Made by a program: the position numbers and the translations under genes
Assembly (NCBI GenBank): GCA_026936105.1
Contig: JAIXKI010000026.1
Coordinates: 140,782-204,781, forward strand
DNA: 64,000 nt
Source: Chitinophagales bacterium
GTDB taxonomy: Bacteria; Bacteroidota; Bacteroidia; Chitinophagales; Chitinophagaceae
Direction of reading: 5' to 3'
The notes under the pieces: generated by a model
Database searches by the model: none
Told to the model about the DNA's origin: nothing
The model's input: the letters and a program-made list of their open reading frames with translations, nothing else
Shown here: positions 45,391 through 55,302 of the stretch, one piece after another
How positions within the stretch are numbered: position 1 is the stretch's first letter
Layout: every line of letters begins with the position of its first letter

Positions 45391-46242
45391 ATGATCTTAT
45401 TTAAAAGAGCAGGTGATTTGCATAAGTATATTGAAGAACAGCAGAGAAATGATCTGAAAATTGGCTTTGTCCCCACAATGGGAGCCTTGCACCCCGGTCA
45501 TCTTTCACTTATTGAAAGATCCCTTTCAGGAAATGACCGGACAGTTTGCAGCATTTTTGTTAACCCGACCCAGTTCAATGACCCGGAAGATCTCAGAAAA
45601 TACCCGGTAACAATTGAAAAAGATATTTTTGAATTGGAACGTTCGGGTTGCGATGTACTGTTTCTTCCTCCGGTTCAGGAAATTTATCCGGAAGGAACTG
45701 ATAAAAGGCTAAACTTCGATCTGGGTTATCTGGAAACAGTGCTGGAAGGGAAATTCCGTCCGGGACATTTTCAGGGTGTTTGCATGGTAATGGACAGGTT
45801 ATTGAAAATCGTTTCACCGGATAATCTTTATTTGGGCCAAAAGGATTATCAGCAATGTATGGTCATAAAAAGGTTGATTAACCTGAGCGGCATGGATAAA
45901 ACCATTCATTTGAATATCTGCCCCACTTTCCGTGAATCCGATGGCCTTGCAATGAGCAGCCGCAATCTCCGTTTAAATGAAGAGGCGAGAGAAAAAGCAA
46001 CAATTATGTACCGCTCCCTGCTTTTTATAAAGAGCAGCATGTATAATATGTCTGTTAACAATGTAAAGGCGGAGGCAGAGAGAATGCTAACAAATGCAGG
46101 ATTCCGGGTAGATTATGTTGAAATTGCCGGGGCGGACACATTGAATCTTATTGATTCATGGAATGGCGATAAAAAGATCGTTGCACTGATTGCTGCATTT
46201 ATCAATAATGTAAGGCTGATTGACAACATGATCATCAATTAA
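45391..46242 (+). CDS. panC: Pantothenate synthetase
   Basis: 283 residues. Motifs of the cytidylyltransferase-like fold: GFVPTMGALHPGHLSLIERS (HIGH-like HPGH), VNPTQFNDPEDLRKYP, FRPGHFQGVCMVMDRLLKIV, LYLGQKDYQQCMVIKRLI, and MSSRNLRL (KMSKS-equivalent). It joins pantoate and beta-alanine using ATP to give pantothenate for coenzyme A. panB of the same pathway is about 4.6 kb to the right, beyond the polyphosphate genes. Confidence 0.97.
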   Translation: MILFKRAGDLHKYIEEQQRNDLKIGFVPTMGALHPGHLSLIERSLSGNDRTVCSIFVNPTQFNDPEDLRKYPVTIEKDIFELERSGCDVLFLPPVQEIYPEGTDKRLNFDLGYLETVLEGKFRPGHFQGVCMVMDRLLKIVSPDNLYLGQKDYQQCMVIKRLINLSGMDKTIHLNICPTFRESDGLAMSSRNLRLNEEAREKATIMYRSLLFIKSSMYNMSVNNVKAEAERMLTNAGFRVDYVEIAGADTLNLIDSWNGDKKIVALIAAFINNVRLIDNMIIN

Positions 46243-46294
46243 TGATTACAATATTCTTTGCAATTCAGAAACATCGGATTATTTTTAAACGGAA

Positions 46295-47308
46295 ATGAAA
46301 AAGAAAGCCTTAACCATACTCCAGTATATTTTTTTCTTCGGGTTAGGCATTTTTTTAGTCTGGTGGTCTATCAGGGATCTGGATAAAAATGATATTGAAA
46401 AAATAAAAGAATCCCTGAAAAATGCCCGCTACTATCTTATTTTCCCGGTTCTTGCAATTCTGATTATAAGCCATTATATCAGGGCATTACGTTGGAAATT
46501 GCTGATAGAGCCTCTTGGTTATCCGGTAAGAGGGTTTAATGCATTCCTGGCCGTTATGATCGGTTATCTGACCAATCTTGCTTTCCCCCGCCTGGGAGAA
46601 GTGGTAAAATGTACCGCTCTTGCACGATATGAAAAAGCGCCGGTTGACAAGCTGATCGGTACGGTAATTTTAGAACGCATCATTGATACTCTTTGCCTGT
46701 TAGTGATCTTCGGGATCACCCTCGCTATTCAGCCGGGTATCTATCAGCAGATCATTGATACCTTCTTTCATTCTTCCGGAGGACAAAAAGCGGATAAGAG
46801 TTCCCTGCTTCTTTTTCTAGTTGTCATTGGCGCTATAGTACTCATAGCGGTGGCAGCCTGGATGCTTATTAAGAAGAAAAGTTTTAAGGATCTGATACAG
46901 ATGATAAAAAAGATAATCCGCAGTGTGTGGGAAGGAATTACCACGATACAGCATTTGAAAAAGAGAATGAAATTCCTGGTCTTTACAATCATTATCTGGA
47001 TCTGTTATTTCAGTTGCGGTTATATCGGTTTTTTTGCGCTGAGAGAAACAACGCAGTATGGCATCCGGGAAGCTTTCACCGTATTATCTGCCGGTAGTAT
47101 CGGAGTCATTGTCACCCCAGGCGGTATTGGCGCTTACCCGATCATCATTGAAAAGACCATGCAATTATATGGATTGCAGAAAGGGATCGCCCTTGCTTTT
47201 GGTTGGTTGTTATGGCTGGTGCAGACTTTGATTTTACTGGCAGGTGGATTCTTTAGCTTTGTGGCCATGCCTTATTACAATAAAAAGAGACCGGTTGAAA
47301 AAAGTTGA
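46295..47308 (+). CDS. Flippase-like membrane protein (LPG synthetase TM / UPF0104 family)
   Basis: 337 residues with about eight membrane segments. Conserved family features: HYIRALRWKLLIEPLGYPV, the loop AFLAVMIGYLTNLAFPRLGEVVKCTALARYEK (the N-x-xxPxRxGE motif), and near the C-terminus AGSIGVIVTPGGIGAYPIII. This is the transmembrane part of MprF without its synthetase domain; relatives translocate or modify lipids. The start ATG is 52 nt after panC. Its 3' end overlaps the next gene by 14 nt. Confidence 0.88.
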   Translation: MKKKALTILQYIFFFGLGIFLVWWSIRDLDKNDIEKIKESLKNARYYLIFPVLAILIISHYIRALRWKLLIEPLGYPVRGFNAFLAVMIGYLTNLAFPRLGEVVKCTALARYEKAPVDKLIGTVILERIIDTLCLLVIFGITLAIQPGIYQQIIDTFFHSSGGQKADKSSLLLFLVVIGAIVLIAVAAWMLIKKKSFKDLIQMIKKIIRSVWEGITTIQHLKKRMKFLVFTIIIWICYFSCGYIGFFALRETTQYGIREAFTVLSAGSIGVIVTPGGIGAYPIIIEKTMQLYGLQKGIALAFGWLLWLVQTLILLAGGFFSFVAMPYYNKKRPVEKS

Positions 47309-47786
47309 TACCATAGAACAAAAGATCTTCCTTCTCCCTGACCTTTTGAAGAAAGTAAGTCAATTAAAATTCCTGGGAAAGAAGATCGCATTTACCAACG
47401 GAGTGTTTGACATTCTACACTCAGGACATATCTTTTCACTTTCCCAGGCGGCAAGAGAAGCCGATTTCTTGATCGTCGGCCTTAACTCTGATCCTTCAGT
47501 AAAACGGCTGAAAGGAAATGATAGGCCGGTAACCGATCAGCATTCGAGAGCGCTTATTTTAGCATCATTGTTAATAGTAGATGCAGTAATAATTTTTGAA
47601 GAAGATACACCTCTTGATCTTATCAGATCCGTTATGCCCGATGTGCTGGTAAAAGGAGGCGACTACCGGATAGATGAAATTGCAGGCGCAAAAGAAGTGA
47701 TCGCTGCAGGCGGACGGGTGCTTATCAATAAAATTGTTGAAGGCCATTCCACCACATCACTGATCAATAAGATGAAAAATTCTTAA
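47295..47786 (+). CDS. rfaE2: RfaE2-like nucleotidyltransferase (heptose-1-phosphate adenylyltransferase type)
   Basis: 163 residues from a TTG at 47295 (KKVDTIEQKIFLLPDLLKKV); an upstream GTG at 47244 is in frame but lies deep in the previous gene. Cytidylyltransferase fold: KIAFTNGVFDILHSGHIFSL (HxGH), LIVGLNSDPSVKRLKGNDRP, VLVKGGDYRIDEIAGAKEVI, and HSTTSLINKM. The family adenylylates D-glycero-beta-D-manno-heptose-1-phosphate for lipopolysaccharide; relatives use glycerol-3-phosphate or other polyol phosphates. The 14-nt overlap suggests coupled translation with the flippase-like gene. Confidence 0.87.
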   Translation: MKKVDTIEQKIFLLPDLLKKVSQLKFLGKKIAFTNGVFDILHSGHIFSLSQAAREADFLIVGLNSDPSVKRLKGNDRPVTDQHSRALILASLLIVDAVIIFEEDTPLDLIRSVMPDVLVKGGDYRIDEIAGAKEVIAAGGRVLINKIVEGHSTTSLINKMKNS

Positions 47787-47855
47787 GAACCGGCTTGCTC
47801 ACCTGCAGATACGTTTTCTCTTTATTAATTTTATATCTTACTGTCAAACGCTTTC

Positions 47856-49946
47856 ATGTCAAAGGCTCATAAACAAAAGATCATTGGAAGGGATATCAGC
47901 TGGCTTTCCTTCAATGCAAGGGTGTTGCAGGAAGCGGCAGATTCCACCGTTCCCTTGCGGGAGAGGATCCGTTTCCTTGGCATCTTTTCCAACAACATGG
48001 ATGAGTTCTACCGTGTTCGGGTGGCCACCCTGAAACGGATGGTACAGCTCAGGGAAAAAATGGTGATGCCTCTGGAACAAGGGCCTCAAAAAGTGATTGA
48101 CGAAATTCAAACGATAGTATTAAATCAGCAAGTCGAATTCAGCAGGATATGGGAAGGACTTATAAAAGAATTGAATCAGCAAAATATTTTCCTGGATACA
48201 GAAAAAGATCTCGATCCTGCACAACAGGAATTCGTCCGAAAATATTACGATGAAGAAGTTAGCCCGAACATCATCCCTTTGATGATCGAAAACATTCCTT
48301 CCCTTCCGAATCTCCGGGATAAATCCATTTACCTGGCTGTGGTCATGTGGAAGAGCTATGACTTGCTCAAAAGAAAATATGCTTTGATAGAAGTGCCTGA
48401 CCGTTTTTTGAGCCGTTTCATACGACTCCCCTCTCCTGCCGGACAGCACCATATTATCTTACTGGAAGATGTGATCCGCTTTAACCTGCCTGATATTTTT
48501 TCTTATTTCGGTTATGATCAATACAAAGCACATGTTTTTAAAGTAACGAGAGATGCAGAAATAGATATTGACAATGATATTTCAACTTCCCTGATACAGA
48601 AACTGGAAAAAGGAATCCGCAACCGGAAGAAGGGAAAACCTGTACGATTCGTTTATGACAGGGAGATGGATCCGGGGATGCTGGAATATCTGATACGAAA
48701 ACTGAATCTTACAAAAAGAGATAACCTGATCCCCGGAGGAAGAATCCACAACTTCAGGCATTTTATGGATTTCCCGGAAGATGTGTTCAAAGAGAAAAAG
48801 CACCGGAAAAGGCCATTCGATCATCCATTGCTGACGGACAAACGGGTGACTGATGTAATCCAGGATAAAGATGTGTTATTGAGCGTACCCTATCATTCTT
48901 TCAATCCGGTCATTGACCTGCTGCGTGAAGCCGCTATGGACCCGGATGTGGTCTCCATAAAGATTACTTGTTACAGGCTGGCACAACAATCCCGCATCAT
49001 CAATGCACTGGTCAATGCAGTAAGGAACGGGAAACAGGTGACTGTGATGCTGGAACTGACTGCCCGTTTTGATGAAGAAGCCAACCTGGAATGGAGGGAA
49101 CGCCTGGAGGAAGAAGGAGTAAAAGTGCAGCTCGGAATTCAAAACATGAAAGTGCATGCTAAAATATGTGTGATCCGTAAAAAGGTAAAGGACCGCGATA
49201 TCCTGTATGGTTTCGTAGGCACCGGGAACCTGAATGAAAAGACCGCAAAAGTTTATGCAGATCATTTTCTCCTTACTTCCAATCCCAGGATTATGGCAGA
49301 TGTGAACAGGGTATTCGGCTTTATCAATAATCCAAAAAATGGTTTTCTTCTGAAAGAATGCACGGCGCTGATCCCTAGTCCCTGGTATGCACGAAAAGAA
49401 TTACTCAGACTTATAGATAATGAAATAAGATATGCAAGAAAGAAAAAAAACAGGGCATCCATCATATTAAAAATGAATTCGCTTTCTGACGAATTGTTGA
49501 TCATGAAATTATATGAGGCAGCTAAAGCCGGAGTAGAAATTAAACTGATCATACGCGGTATTTGCTGCATGATGACCAGCAATACCAAACTGGAACGGCA
49601 TGTGACTGCCATCAGTATAGTGGATGAATACCTCGAGCATGCCCGTGTATGGGTCTTTCGTAACAAAGGGCGTGAGAAAGTTTTCATATCTTCAGCAGAC
49701 TGGATGGTTCGTAATCTTGACCACCGCGTGGAAGTGACCTGCCCGGTTTTGGATGAAAGCATCAAAAAAGAACTGATGGACATTCTGGACATTCAACTGC
49801 ATGATAATGTGAAAGCCCGATGGCTGGATAATGAATTAAGCAATAAGTATGTCAGGACTTTAAAAAAGAAGGTTCGTTCCCAGGTTGAAATATATAATTA
49901 TCTCTATAAAAAATCTTTGACAGCTATTGAGACTGGCAGCCATTGA
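47856..49946 (+). CDS. ppk: Polyphosphate kinase 1
   Basis: 696 residues with the four PPK1 domains. It opens GRDISWLSFNARVLQEAADS and RIRFLGIFSNNMDEFYRVRV. Two PLD-like catalytic domains carry the phosphorylated His in NMKVHAKICVIRKK (about residue 434) and a second His near the C-terminus, in VRNLDHRVEVTCPV. It makes polyphosphate reversibly from ATP. Its stop overlaps the start of the exopolyphosphatase gene by 20 nt, so synthesis and breakdown of polyphosphate are encoded together. Confidence 0.96.
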   Translation: MSKAHKQKIIGRDISWLSFNARVLQEAADSTVPLRERIRFLGIFSNNMDEFYRVRVATLKRMVQLREKMVMPLEQGPQKVIDEIQTIVLNQQVEFSRIWEGLIKELNQQNIFLDTEKDLDPAQQEFVRKYYDEEVSPNIIPLMIENIPSLPNLRDKSIYLAVVMWKSYDLLKRKYALIEVPDRFLSRFIRLPSPAGQHHIILLEDVIRFNLPDIFSYFGYDQYKAHVFKVTRDAEIDIDNDISTSLIQKLEKGIRNRKKGKPVRFVYDREMDPGMLEYLIRKLNLTKRDNLIPGGRIHNFRHFMDFPEDVFKEKKHRKRPFDHPLLTDKRVTDVIQDKDVLLSVPYHSFNPVIDLLREAAMDPDVVSIKITCYRLAQQSRIINALVNAVRNGKQVTVMLELTARFDEEANLEWRERLEEEGVKVQLGIQNMKVHAKICVIRKKVKDRDILYGFVGTGNLNEKTAKVYADHFLLTSNPRIMADVNRVFGFINNPKNGFLLKECTALIPSPWYARKELLRLIDNEIRYARKKKNRASIILKMNSLSDELLIMKLYEAAKAGVEIKLIIRGICCMMTSNTKLERHVTAISIVDEYLEHARVWVFRNKGREKVFISSADWMVRNLDHRVEVTCPVLDESIKKELMDILDIQLHDNVKARWLDNELSNKYVRTLKKKVRSQVEIYNYLYKKSLTAIETGSH

Positions 49947-50829
49947 TATCGGAAGCAATGCCGCAAGATTACTGATATCGGAAGTGATCTCCGGTCCTCA
50001 GGGGACCACAGAATTCATAAAGGTCTCTTTGGTGCGTGTGCCACTCAGGTTAGGTTTTGATGTGTTCGATAAAGGAGAACTCTCTCCTGCTAAAACAGAA
50101 AAGCTTATAAAAACCATAAAAGCTTACCGCCTTCTGCTTGAGATATATGAGGTAACCCATTTAAAAGCCTGCGCCACTTCTGCGCTTAGAGATGCAACAA
50201 ATGCAGGCATCATCCTGAGTAAAATCAAAGAAGAAACCGGCATCAATATAGAGGTGATTTCAGGATCCGATGAAGCCTCTTTTATTTATCAGAATCACAT
50301 TGCCGAGAATCTGAACAGTAATGAATCTTACCTGTATGTGGATGTGGGTGGCGGCAGCACGGAACTTACTTTTTTCAGTGACGGAAAACTGATCTTTAAA
50401 GAATCATTTAATATAGGCACGATACGCCTGTTAAAAAATCAGGTCACCGACTCAATGTGGAACATGATGAAGGAGTTTCTCAGAAAAAAGACAAAGGGAT
50501 ACCATCAAGTTTCTGTAATAGGATCAGGCGGAAATATCAATAAAATATTTTCCATGTCGAAACGGAAAGAAGGGAAACCACTCAGTCTGGAAATTTTAAA
50601 GGCTTATTACAAAGAATTCAGTATGCTCACCGTTGAAGAGCGTATTGCCCTGTATGGATTTCATGAAGATCGTGCGGATGTGATCGTTCCTGCGCTTCTG
50701 ATCTATATAAATGTAATGCGATGGACAGAATCGGAAGAAATCTTTGTTCCTAAGATCGGGCTGGCTGACGGATTGATCCATTCTCTCTATGAAGAAGTAG
50801 TCAAAAAAGAAACTCAGACAAAGTTCTGA
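49927..50829 (+). CDS. ppx: Ppx/GppA-family exopolyphosphatase
   Basis: 300 residues from a TTG at 49927 ([19 protein letters not shown]). Actin-like ATPase fold: [13 protein letters not shown] (phosphate 1), [34 protein letters not shown] (phosphate 2), and [15 protein letters not shown]. It releases phosphate from polyphosphate ends or hydrolyses pppGpp. This is the short ~300-residue form without the C-terminal HD-like domain of E. coli Ppx. The 20-nt overlap with ppk indicates co-translation. Confidence 0.93.
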   Translation: MRLAAIDIGSNAARLLISEVISGPQGTTEFIKVSLVRVPLRLGFDVFDKGELSPAKTEKLIKTIKAYRLLLEIYEVTHLKACATSALRDATNAGIILSKIKEETGINIEVISGSDEASFIYQNHIAENLNSNESYLYVDVGGGSTELTFFSDGKLIFKESFNIGTIRLLKNQVTDSMWNMMKEFLRKKTKGYHQVSVIGSGGNINKIFSMSKRKEGKPLSLEILKAYYKEFSMLTVEERIALYGFHEDRADVIVPALLIYINVMRWTESEEIFVPKIGLADGLIHSLYEEVVKKETQTKF

Positions 50830-50887
50830 CAAACAAACAATACAGATATTTGTTATCTATCTTGATTTACCAAAACAACAGGTTATC

Positions 50888-51703
50888 ATGCCAATAAATA
50901 AGGAAATAAAGAAAGTAACTACGCATACCCTTCAGAAAATGAAAGAATCAGGAGAAAAGATCTCCATGATCACTGCTTATGATTATTCTTTCGCCCGGAT
51001 CTTTGACCGTGCGGGAATTGATGTCGTTCTCGTCGGGGATTCTGCATCCAATGTAATGGCCGGGCATGTAACCACTCTGCCGATCACACTGGATCAGATG
51101 ATCTATCATGCCCAATCGGTGATCCGTGGAATAGACAGATGTCTTGTGGTAGTGGACCTGCCATTCGGTTCTTACCAATCCAACTCAGAGATCGCTTTGG
51201 CTTCAGCTATCCGTATCATGAAAGAAACAGGAGCTCATGCTATAAAACTGGAAGGCGGCGATGAGGCTGTGGATTCTATTAAAAGGATTGTATCGGCCGG
51301 CATCCCGGTAATGGGCCATCTCGGATTGACCCCCCAATCCATTTATAAATTCGGAACCTATACTGTCCGTGCAAAGGAAGAAGCAGAAGCCAATAAACTG
51401 ATGGTGGATGCAAAACTGGTTGAAAGGGCCGGGTGTTTTGCCGTTGTACTTGAAAAGATTCCCGCTGTGCTGGCTAAAGACGTAACCAATGAAGTGAAGA
51501 TTCCCACCATCGGTATCGGTGCCGGCGGAGATTGTGACGGACAGGTATTGGTAATGCATGATATGTTAGGGATCAATACTGAATTCAAGCCAAGATTCCT
51601 TCGCAGATACCTCAATCTGAATGATCAGATAACAGAAGCGGTTCAGCATTACATCAGGGACGTGAAATCAAAAGATTTTCCCAATAAAGATGAACAATAC
51701 TGA
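50888..51703 (+). CDS. panB: 3-methyl-2-oxobutanoate hydroxymethyltransferase
   Basis: 271 residues. A (beta/alpha)8 barrel with [40 protein letters not shown] (metal Asp), [13 protein letters not shown] (second metal Asp), [20 protein letters not shown] and [13 protein letters not shown], all PanB signatures. It adds a hydroxymethyl group from methylene-tetrahydrofolate to ketoisovalerate, the first step to pantothenate. It lies 58 nt after ppx and could be read from the same transcript. Confidence 0.97.
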   Translation: MPINKEIKKVTTHTLQKMKESGEKISMITAYDYSFARIFDRAGIDVVLVGDSASNVMAGHVTTLPITLDQMIYHAQSVIRGIDRCLVVVDLPFGSYQSNSEIALASAIRIMKETGAHAIKLEGGDEAVDSIKRIVSAGIPVMGHLGLTPQSIYKFGTYTVRAKEEAEANKLMVDAKLVERAGCFAVVLEKIPAVLAKDVTNEVKIPTIGIGAGGDCDGQVLVMHDMLGINTEFKPRFLRRYLNLNDQITEAVQHYIRDVKSKDFPNKDEQY

Positions 51704-51813
51704 GAAGCCAAATGAATCAGAAATGGCTCAGGAATGAAAAAGCAGAAATGAAATTTTTCATAATAATTCCCAGAGGGAAAACCGGTATGAAATAAGGAAT
51801 GTTCTGCTATGCT

Positions 51814-51821
51814 TAACTTTG
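51814..51821 (+). promoter_or_regulatory. -7 element (TAACTTTG) of the ALDH gene
   Basis: An exact TAnnTTTG ends 10 nt before the ATG at 51832, predicting a leader of only a few nucleotides. No TTTG at -33 is evident. Confidence 0.45.
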
Positions 51822-51831
51822 TAAAAAAACA

Positions 51832-53361
51832 ATGGCAATGGATTTTTTAAAAGAATTACGAATTCAATCTCAGAATTCAGGAGTTAGTACAGGCTCTAAG
51901 TGGCTTAAATCAAAAGGTAAGGTCTTTGATTCTTTCTCTCCTGTTAACGGAAAACTGATTGCATCATTCAGCACTACAGACCGTGCAGGATATGATAAAG
52001 TGATTGATACCGCTTTAAAAGCATTTGAAGAATGGAGAACAGTTCCCGCTCCCAGGCGCGGTGAGATAGTAAGGCAGATTGGTGAAGCATTGCGGGAGAA
52101 TAAAGAAGCGCTGGGCAGGTTGGTTTCTTATGAAATGGGAAAAAGCCTGCAGGAAGGTTATGGCGAAGTACAGGAAATGATTGATATCAGCGACTTTGCA
52201 GTCGGCTTATCACGCCAGCTGTATGGTTTGACCATGCAAAGCGAACGCCCCGGACACCGGATGTATGAACAATGGCATCCGTTAGGCGCTGTAGGGCTTA
52301 TTACTGCGTTCAACTTCCCGGTATCCGTATGGAGTTGGAATACGATGATCGCATGGGTATGCGGTGATGTATGTGTATGGAAGCCTTCGGAAAAAACCAC
52401 TTTGTGTGCCCTGGCATGTCAGCATATCATTGCGGATGTGTTTAAGAAGAATGGTGTTCCCGAAGGAGTAAGTTGTATCATCACCGGTGATAAAACCGTT
52501 GGGGAATGGATGACAACTGATCCCAGAGTTGCTTTGATATCTGCTACGGGATCTGTGAGAATGGGCAAAGAAGTCGGGACTGCTGTGGCAGCCAGGTTAG
52601 GAAGGTCTTTGCTGGAACTGGGCGGCAATAACGCCATCATCATTTCTAAAGAAGCAGACCTGGACGTTGCCATACGTGGCGCTTTATTTGGCGCAGTAGG
52701 TACTGCCGGACAGAGATGTACTACCACCCGCAGGCTGATCGTTCATGAATCGGTTTACAATAAAGTAAAGGAAAGGCTGGTGGCAGCTTATAAAAAGCTT
52801 ACCATAGGCGATCCTCTGAATGAAAAAAACCTCGTCGGGCCGCTGATAGATACGGATGCAGTTAAGAAATATTCTGCCGCAATAGAAGAATGTAAAAAAG
52901 AAGGAGGAAAGTTCATTGTGGAAGGAGGTGTATTAAAAGGGAAAGGTTATGAAAGCGGTTGTTATGTAAAACCCTGTGTGGCCGAAGTGAAACCGGATTT
53001 CAGGATCGTACAGCAGGAGACCTTCGCTCCAATCCTTTATTTATTAAAATATAAAACACTTGATGAGGCCATTGCTATTCACAATGGAGTGCCACAAGGC
53101 CTTTCTTCAGCCATCATGACCCTGAATTTAAGGGAAGCTGAAAAGTTCTTGTCCGTTGCAGGTAGTGATTGCGGAATTGCGAATGTAAATATCGGCACAT
53201 CAGGTGCTGAAATCGGCGGAGCTTTTGGCGGTGAAAAAGAAACAGGCGCCGGCAGGGAAAGCGGAAGCGATGCATGGAAAGCGTACATGAGAAGACAAAC
53301 TAATACTATTAACTACAGTGATCGGTTACCATTGGCACAGGGTATTAAATTTGATATCTGA
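51832..53361 (+). CDS. Aldehyde dehydrogenase, ALDH7 / aminoadipate-semialdehyde type
   Basis: 509 residues. Conserved parts: GLITAFNFPVSVWSWNTMIA (substrate and NAD entry), CVWKPSEKTTLCALACQHII, ISATGSVRMGKEVGTAV, LLELGGNNAIIISKEAD (catalytic Glu) and VGTAGQRCTTTRRLIVHES with the nucleophile Cys. FGGEKETGAGRESGSDAWKAYMRRQTNTIN at the end is typical of antiquitin (ALDH7A1 / AmaB), which oxidises alpha-aminoadipate semialdehyde in lysine breakdown. No other lysine-degradation gene is adjacent, so the substrate is an inference from family. Confidence 0.9.
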   Translation: MAMDFLKELRIQSQNSGVSTGSKWLKSKGKVFDSFSPVNGKLIASFSTTDRAGYDKVIDTALKAFEEWRTVPAPRRGEIVRQIGEALRENKEALGRLVSYEMGKSLQEGYGEVQEMIDISDFAVGLSRQLYGLTMQSERPGHRMYEQWHPLGAVGLITAFNFPVSVWSWNTMIAWVCGDVCVWKPSEKTTLCALACQHIIADVFKKNGVPEGVSCIITGDKTVGEWMTTDPRVALISATGSVRMGKEVGTAVAARLGRSLLELGGNNAIIISKEADLDVAIRGALFGAVGTAGQRCTTTRRLIVHESVYNKVKERLVAAYKKLTIGDPLNEKNLVGPLIDTDAVKKYSAAIEECKKEGGKFIVEGGVLKGKGYESGCYVKPCVAEVKPDFRIVQQETFAPILYLLKYKTLDEAIAIHNGVPQGLSSAIMTLNLREAEKFLSVAGSDCGIANVNIGTSGAEIGGAFGGEKETGAGRESGSDAWKAYMRRQTNTINYSDRLPLAQGIKFDI

Positions 53362-53527
53362 CCGGATTTTGCAAAAGAAAACATAAAAGCCATCTCCCCG
53401 CGGAAAACGGACAACGGCATAAAGGAAGCAGTCGTCAGAAAAATGTTATAATTGCTTTCATAGTTTCATGTATAAATGGTAAAGAGTATTTTTACAGCTT
53501 TCAAAAAATCAGAAAACTAAATACAAT

Positions 53528-55207
53528 ATGAATCATTTTCTCAGAAAGGCTTCCTGGCTGATGATCTTATCAACCGGTCCTTTTTTCGTATCCCATGCCC
53601 AAACATCAGTCAAGGGGAAAACACCAAACGGATGGTATCTCCTGGATGAAACATCAAATGGTTATCCGGGTATCAGCCTTGACAAAGCCTATGATTTCCT
53701 CAAATCAAAAAATCTCAAAAGCAAACAGGTAATAGTTGCGGTCATTGATTCCGGAGTGGATACCACTCATGAAGATCTCAGGTCTGTTCTGTGGCACAAC
53801 CCGGGTGAAATACCGGGCAACGGAATTGATGATGACCATAACGGCTATGTGGATGACGTGTACGGCTGGAATTTTTTAGGAGGCAAAGACGGGCGAAATG
53901 TGGAAGAAGATTCTTATGAAGGTGCAAGAGTATATCATGAATTTAAAAGCAAATGGGAAGGGAAAAATGTGGATACATCCAAATTATCTGATGCAGATAA
54001 ATTTCAGTACGTTACCTGGAAGAAAGCTGAAGAAAGCCTTCAGGGAGACAATGCAACAAGCGGTCTGGAGCTTATCTTTCTGAAAAACGCTTACAAGGCC
54101 GCCACGAAAAGTGACAGCATTATTTGCAAAGCATTAGGCAAAGAAAAGTACACAGGGAAAGATCTGGATGCCCTAAATTCTGATGATCCGGAAGTGAAAA
54201 GAGCAAAAATGGTCTTACTCCCTTTATTCCAGGGGAATGATGCCATGGAAACCAACAACCAGGATTTTATTCAGGGATTCACTGACTATGTAAACGGCGA
54301 AGTAAGAAAAGCAGATGCCATTGACAATCCGCCTAAGGATTACAGAGGTGAGATCGTAAAAGATAATTACTCCGATATCAATGACCGGTACTATGGAAAT
54401 AATAATGTGATGGTAAGCGCCAAATCAGCCATGCACGGCACGCATGTGACCGGCATCATAGGCGCAGACCGTAAAAACGGGATCGGCATAAATGGTATTG
54501 CCGATAATGTGAAAATCATGATGGTAAGAGCAGTGCCCGATGGTGATGAACACGATAAAGATATTGCTTTGGCAATCCGCTATGCAGTGGACAACGGAGC
54601 ACAGGTGATCAATATGAGTTTCGGAAAAAGTTTTTCCCCGGAAAAACAATGGGTGGACGATGCAGTAAAATATGCGAAAAGTAAAGGAGCCTTATTGGTT
54701 CATGCAGCAGGCAATGATGCTAAAGACGTTGACACCACATGGAATTTTCCTTCTCCTGTTTTTCTGTATGATAATAAAAGAGCAAAAGACTGGGTCACAG
54801 TAGGCGCCAGCGGAGAATCTTTGGGTAAGGGCCTTGTGGCAGAGTTTTCCAATTATGGTAAAAAAGAAGTGGATCTCTTTGCTCCCGGTAAAAAAATCTA
54901 TTCAACAGTTCCGACAGGCAATGCTTATCAAAATCTGCAGGGTACCAGCATGGCTTCGCCGGTTGTGGCAGGTGTAGCTGCACTGATCATGGAATATTTT
55001 CCGGAACTGAGCGCCCAACAGGTGAAAATGGTACTCGAAAAATCTACATACAAACCTGAAGGAAAGGTGATAGATCCTGGCACCGGCGAGGAAGTTTCTC
55101 TCAGCGATCTGAGTATCACCGGAGGAATTGTGAACGCTTACGAAGCGGTTAAACTGGCATCAACTTTAAAAGGTGAAAAATCCTCCACAAAACAAAAAGC
55201 ATTTTAA
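53528..55207 (+). CDS. Secreted subtilisin-family (S8) serine protease
   Basis: 559 residues with a signal peptide (MNHFLRKASWLMILSTGPFF, then VSHAQ). Catalytic triad: Asp in VAVIDSGVDTTHED (about 74), His in HGTHVTGIIGAD (about 304), and Ser in GTSMASPVVAGVAALIMEYF (about 473). About 230 residues lie between Asp and His, far more than in typical subtilisins; the insert is helical and charged (KADEQ-rich). There is no recognisable type IX sorting domain, so it probably acts in the periplasm or as an outer-membrane-associated protease. A strong terminator follows. Confidence 0.93.
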   Translation: MNHFLRKASWLMILSTGPFFVSHAQTSVKGKTPNGWYLLDETSNGYPGISLDKAYDFLKSKNLKSKQVIVAVIDSGVDTTHEDLRSVLWHNPGEIPGNGIDDDHNGYVDDVYGWNFLGGKDGRNVEEDSYEGARVYHEFKSKWEGKNVDTSKLSDADKFQYVTWKKAEESLQGDNATSGLELIFLKNAYKAATKSDSIICKALGKEKYTGKDLDALNSDDPEVKRAKMVLLPLFQGNDAMETNNQDFIQGFTDYVNGEVRKADAIDNPPKDYRGEIVKDNYSDINDRYYGNNNVMVSAKSAMHGTHVTGIIGADRKNGIGINGIADNVKIMMVRAVPDGDEHDKDIALAIRYAVDNGAQVINMSFGKSFSPEKQWVDDAVKYAKSKGALLVHAAGNDAKDVDTTWNFPSPVFLYDNKRAKDWVTVGASGESLGKGLVAEFSNYGKKEVDLFAPGKKIYSTVPTGNAYQNLQGTSMASPVVAGVAALIMEYFPELSAQQVKMVLEKSTYKPEGKVIDPGTGEEVSLSDLSITGGIVNAYEAVKLASTLKGEKSSTKQKAF

Positions 55208-55228
55208 AAAATTACTTCCTGTTTTCGA

Positions 55229-55260
55229 AAAATCCTCTGACTGCTCAGAGGATTTTTTAT
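55229..55260 (+). terminator. Rho-independent terminator after the subtilase
   Basis: AATCCTCTGA (55231-55240) pairs perfectly with TCAGAGGATT (55245-55254) over a CTGC loop, and the pairing extends through flanking A/T. Four more T follow. It is 24 nt past the stop codon. Confidence 0.88.
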
Positions 55261-55302
55261 TATAAACTATCTTACTTTCGGGCTGAATTAAAACCAACGC
55301 TT

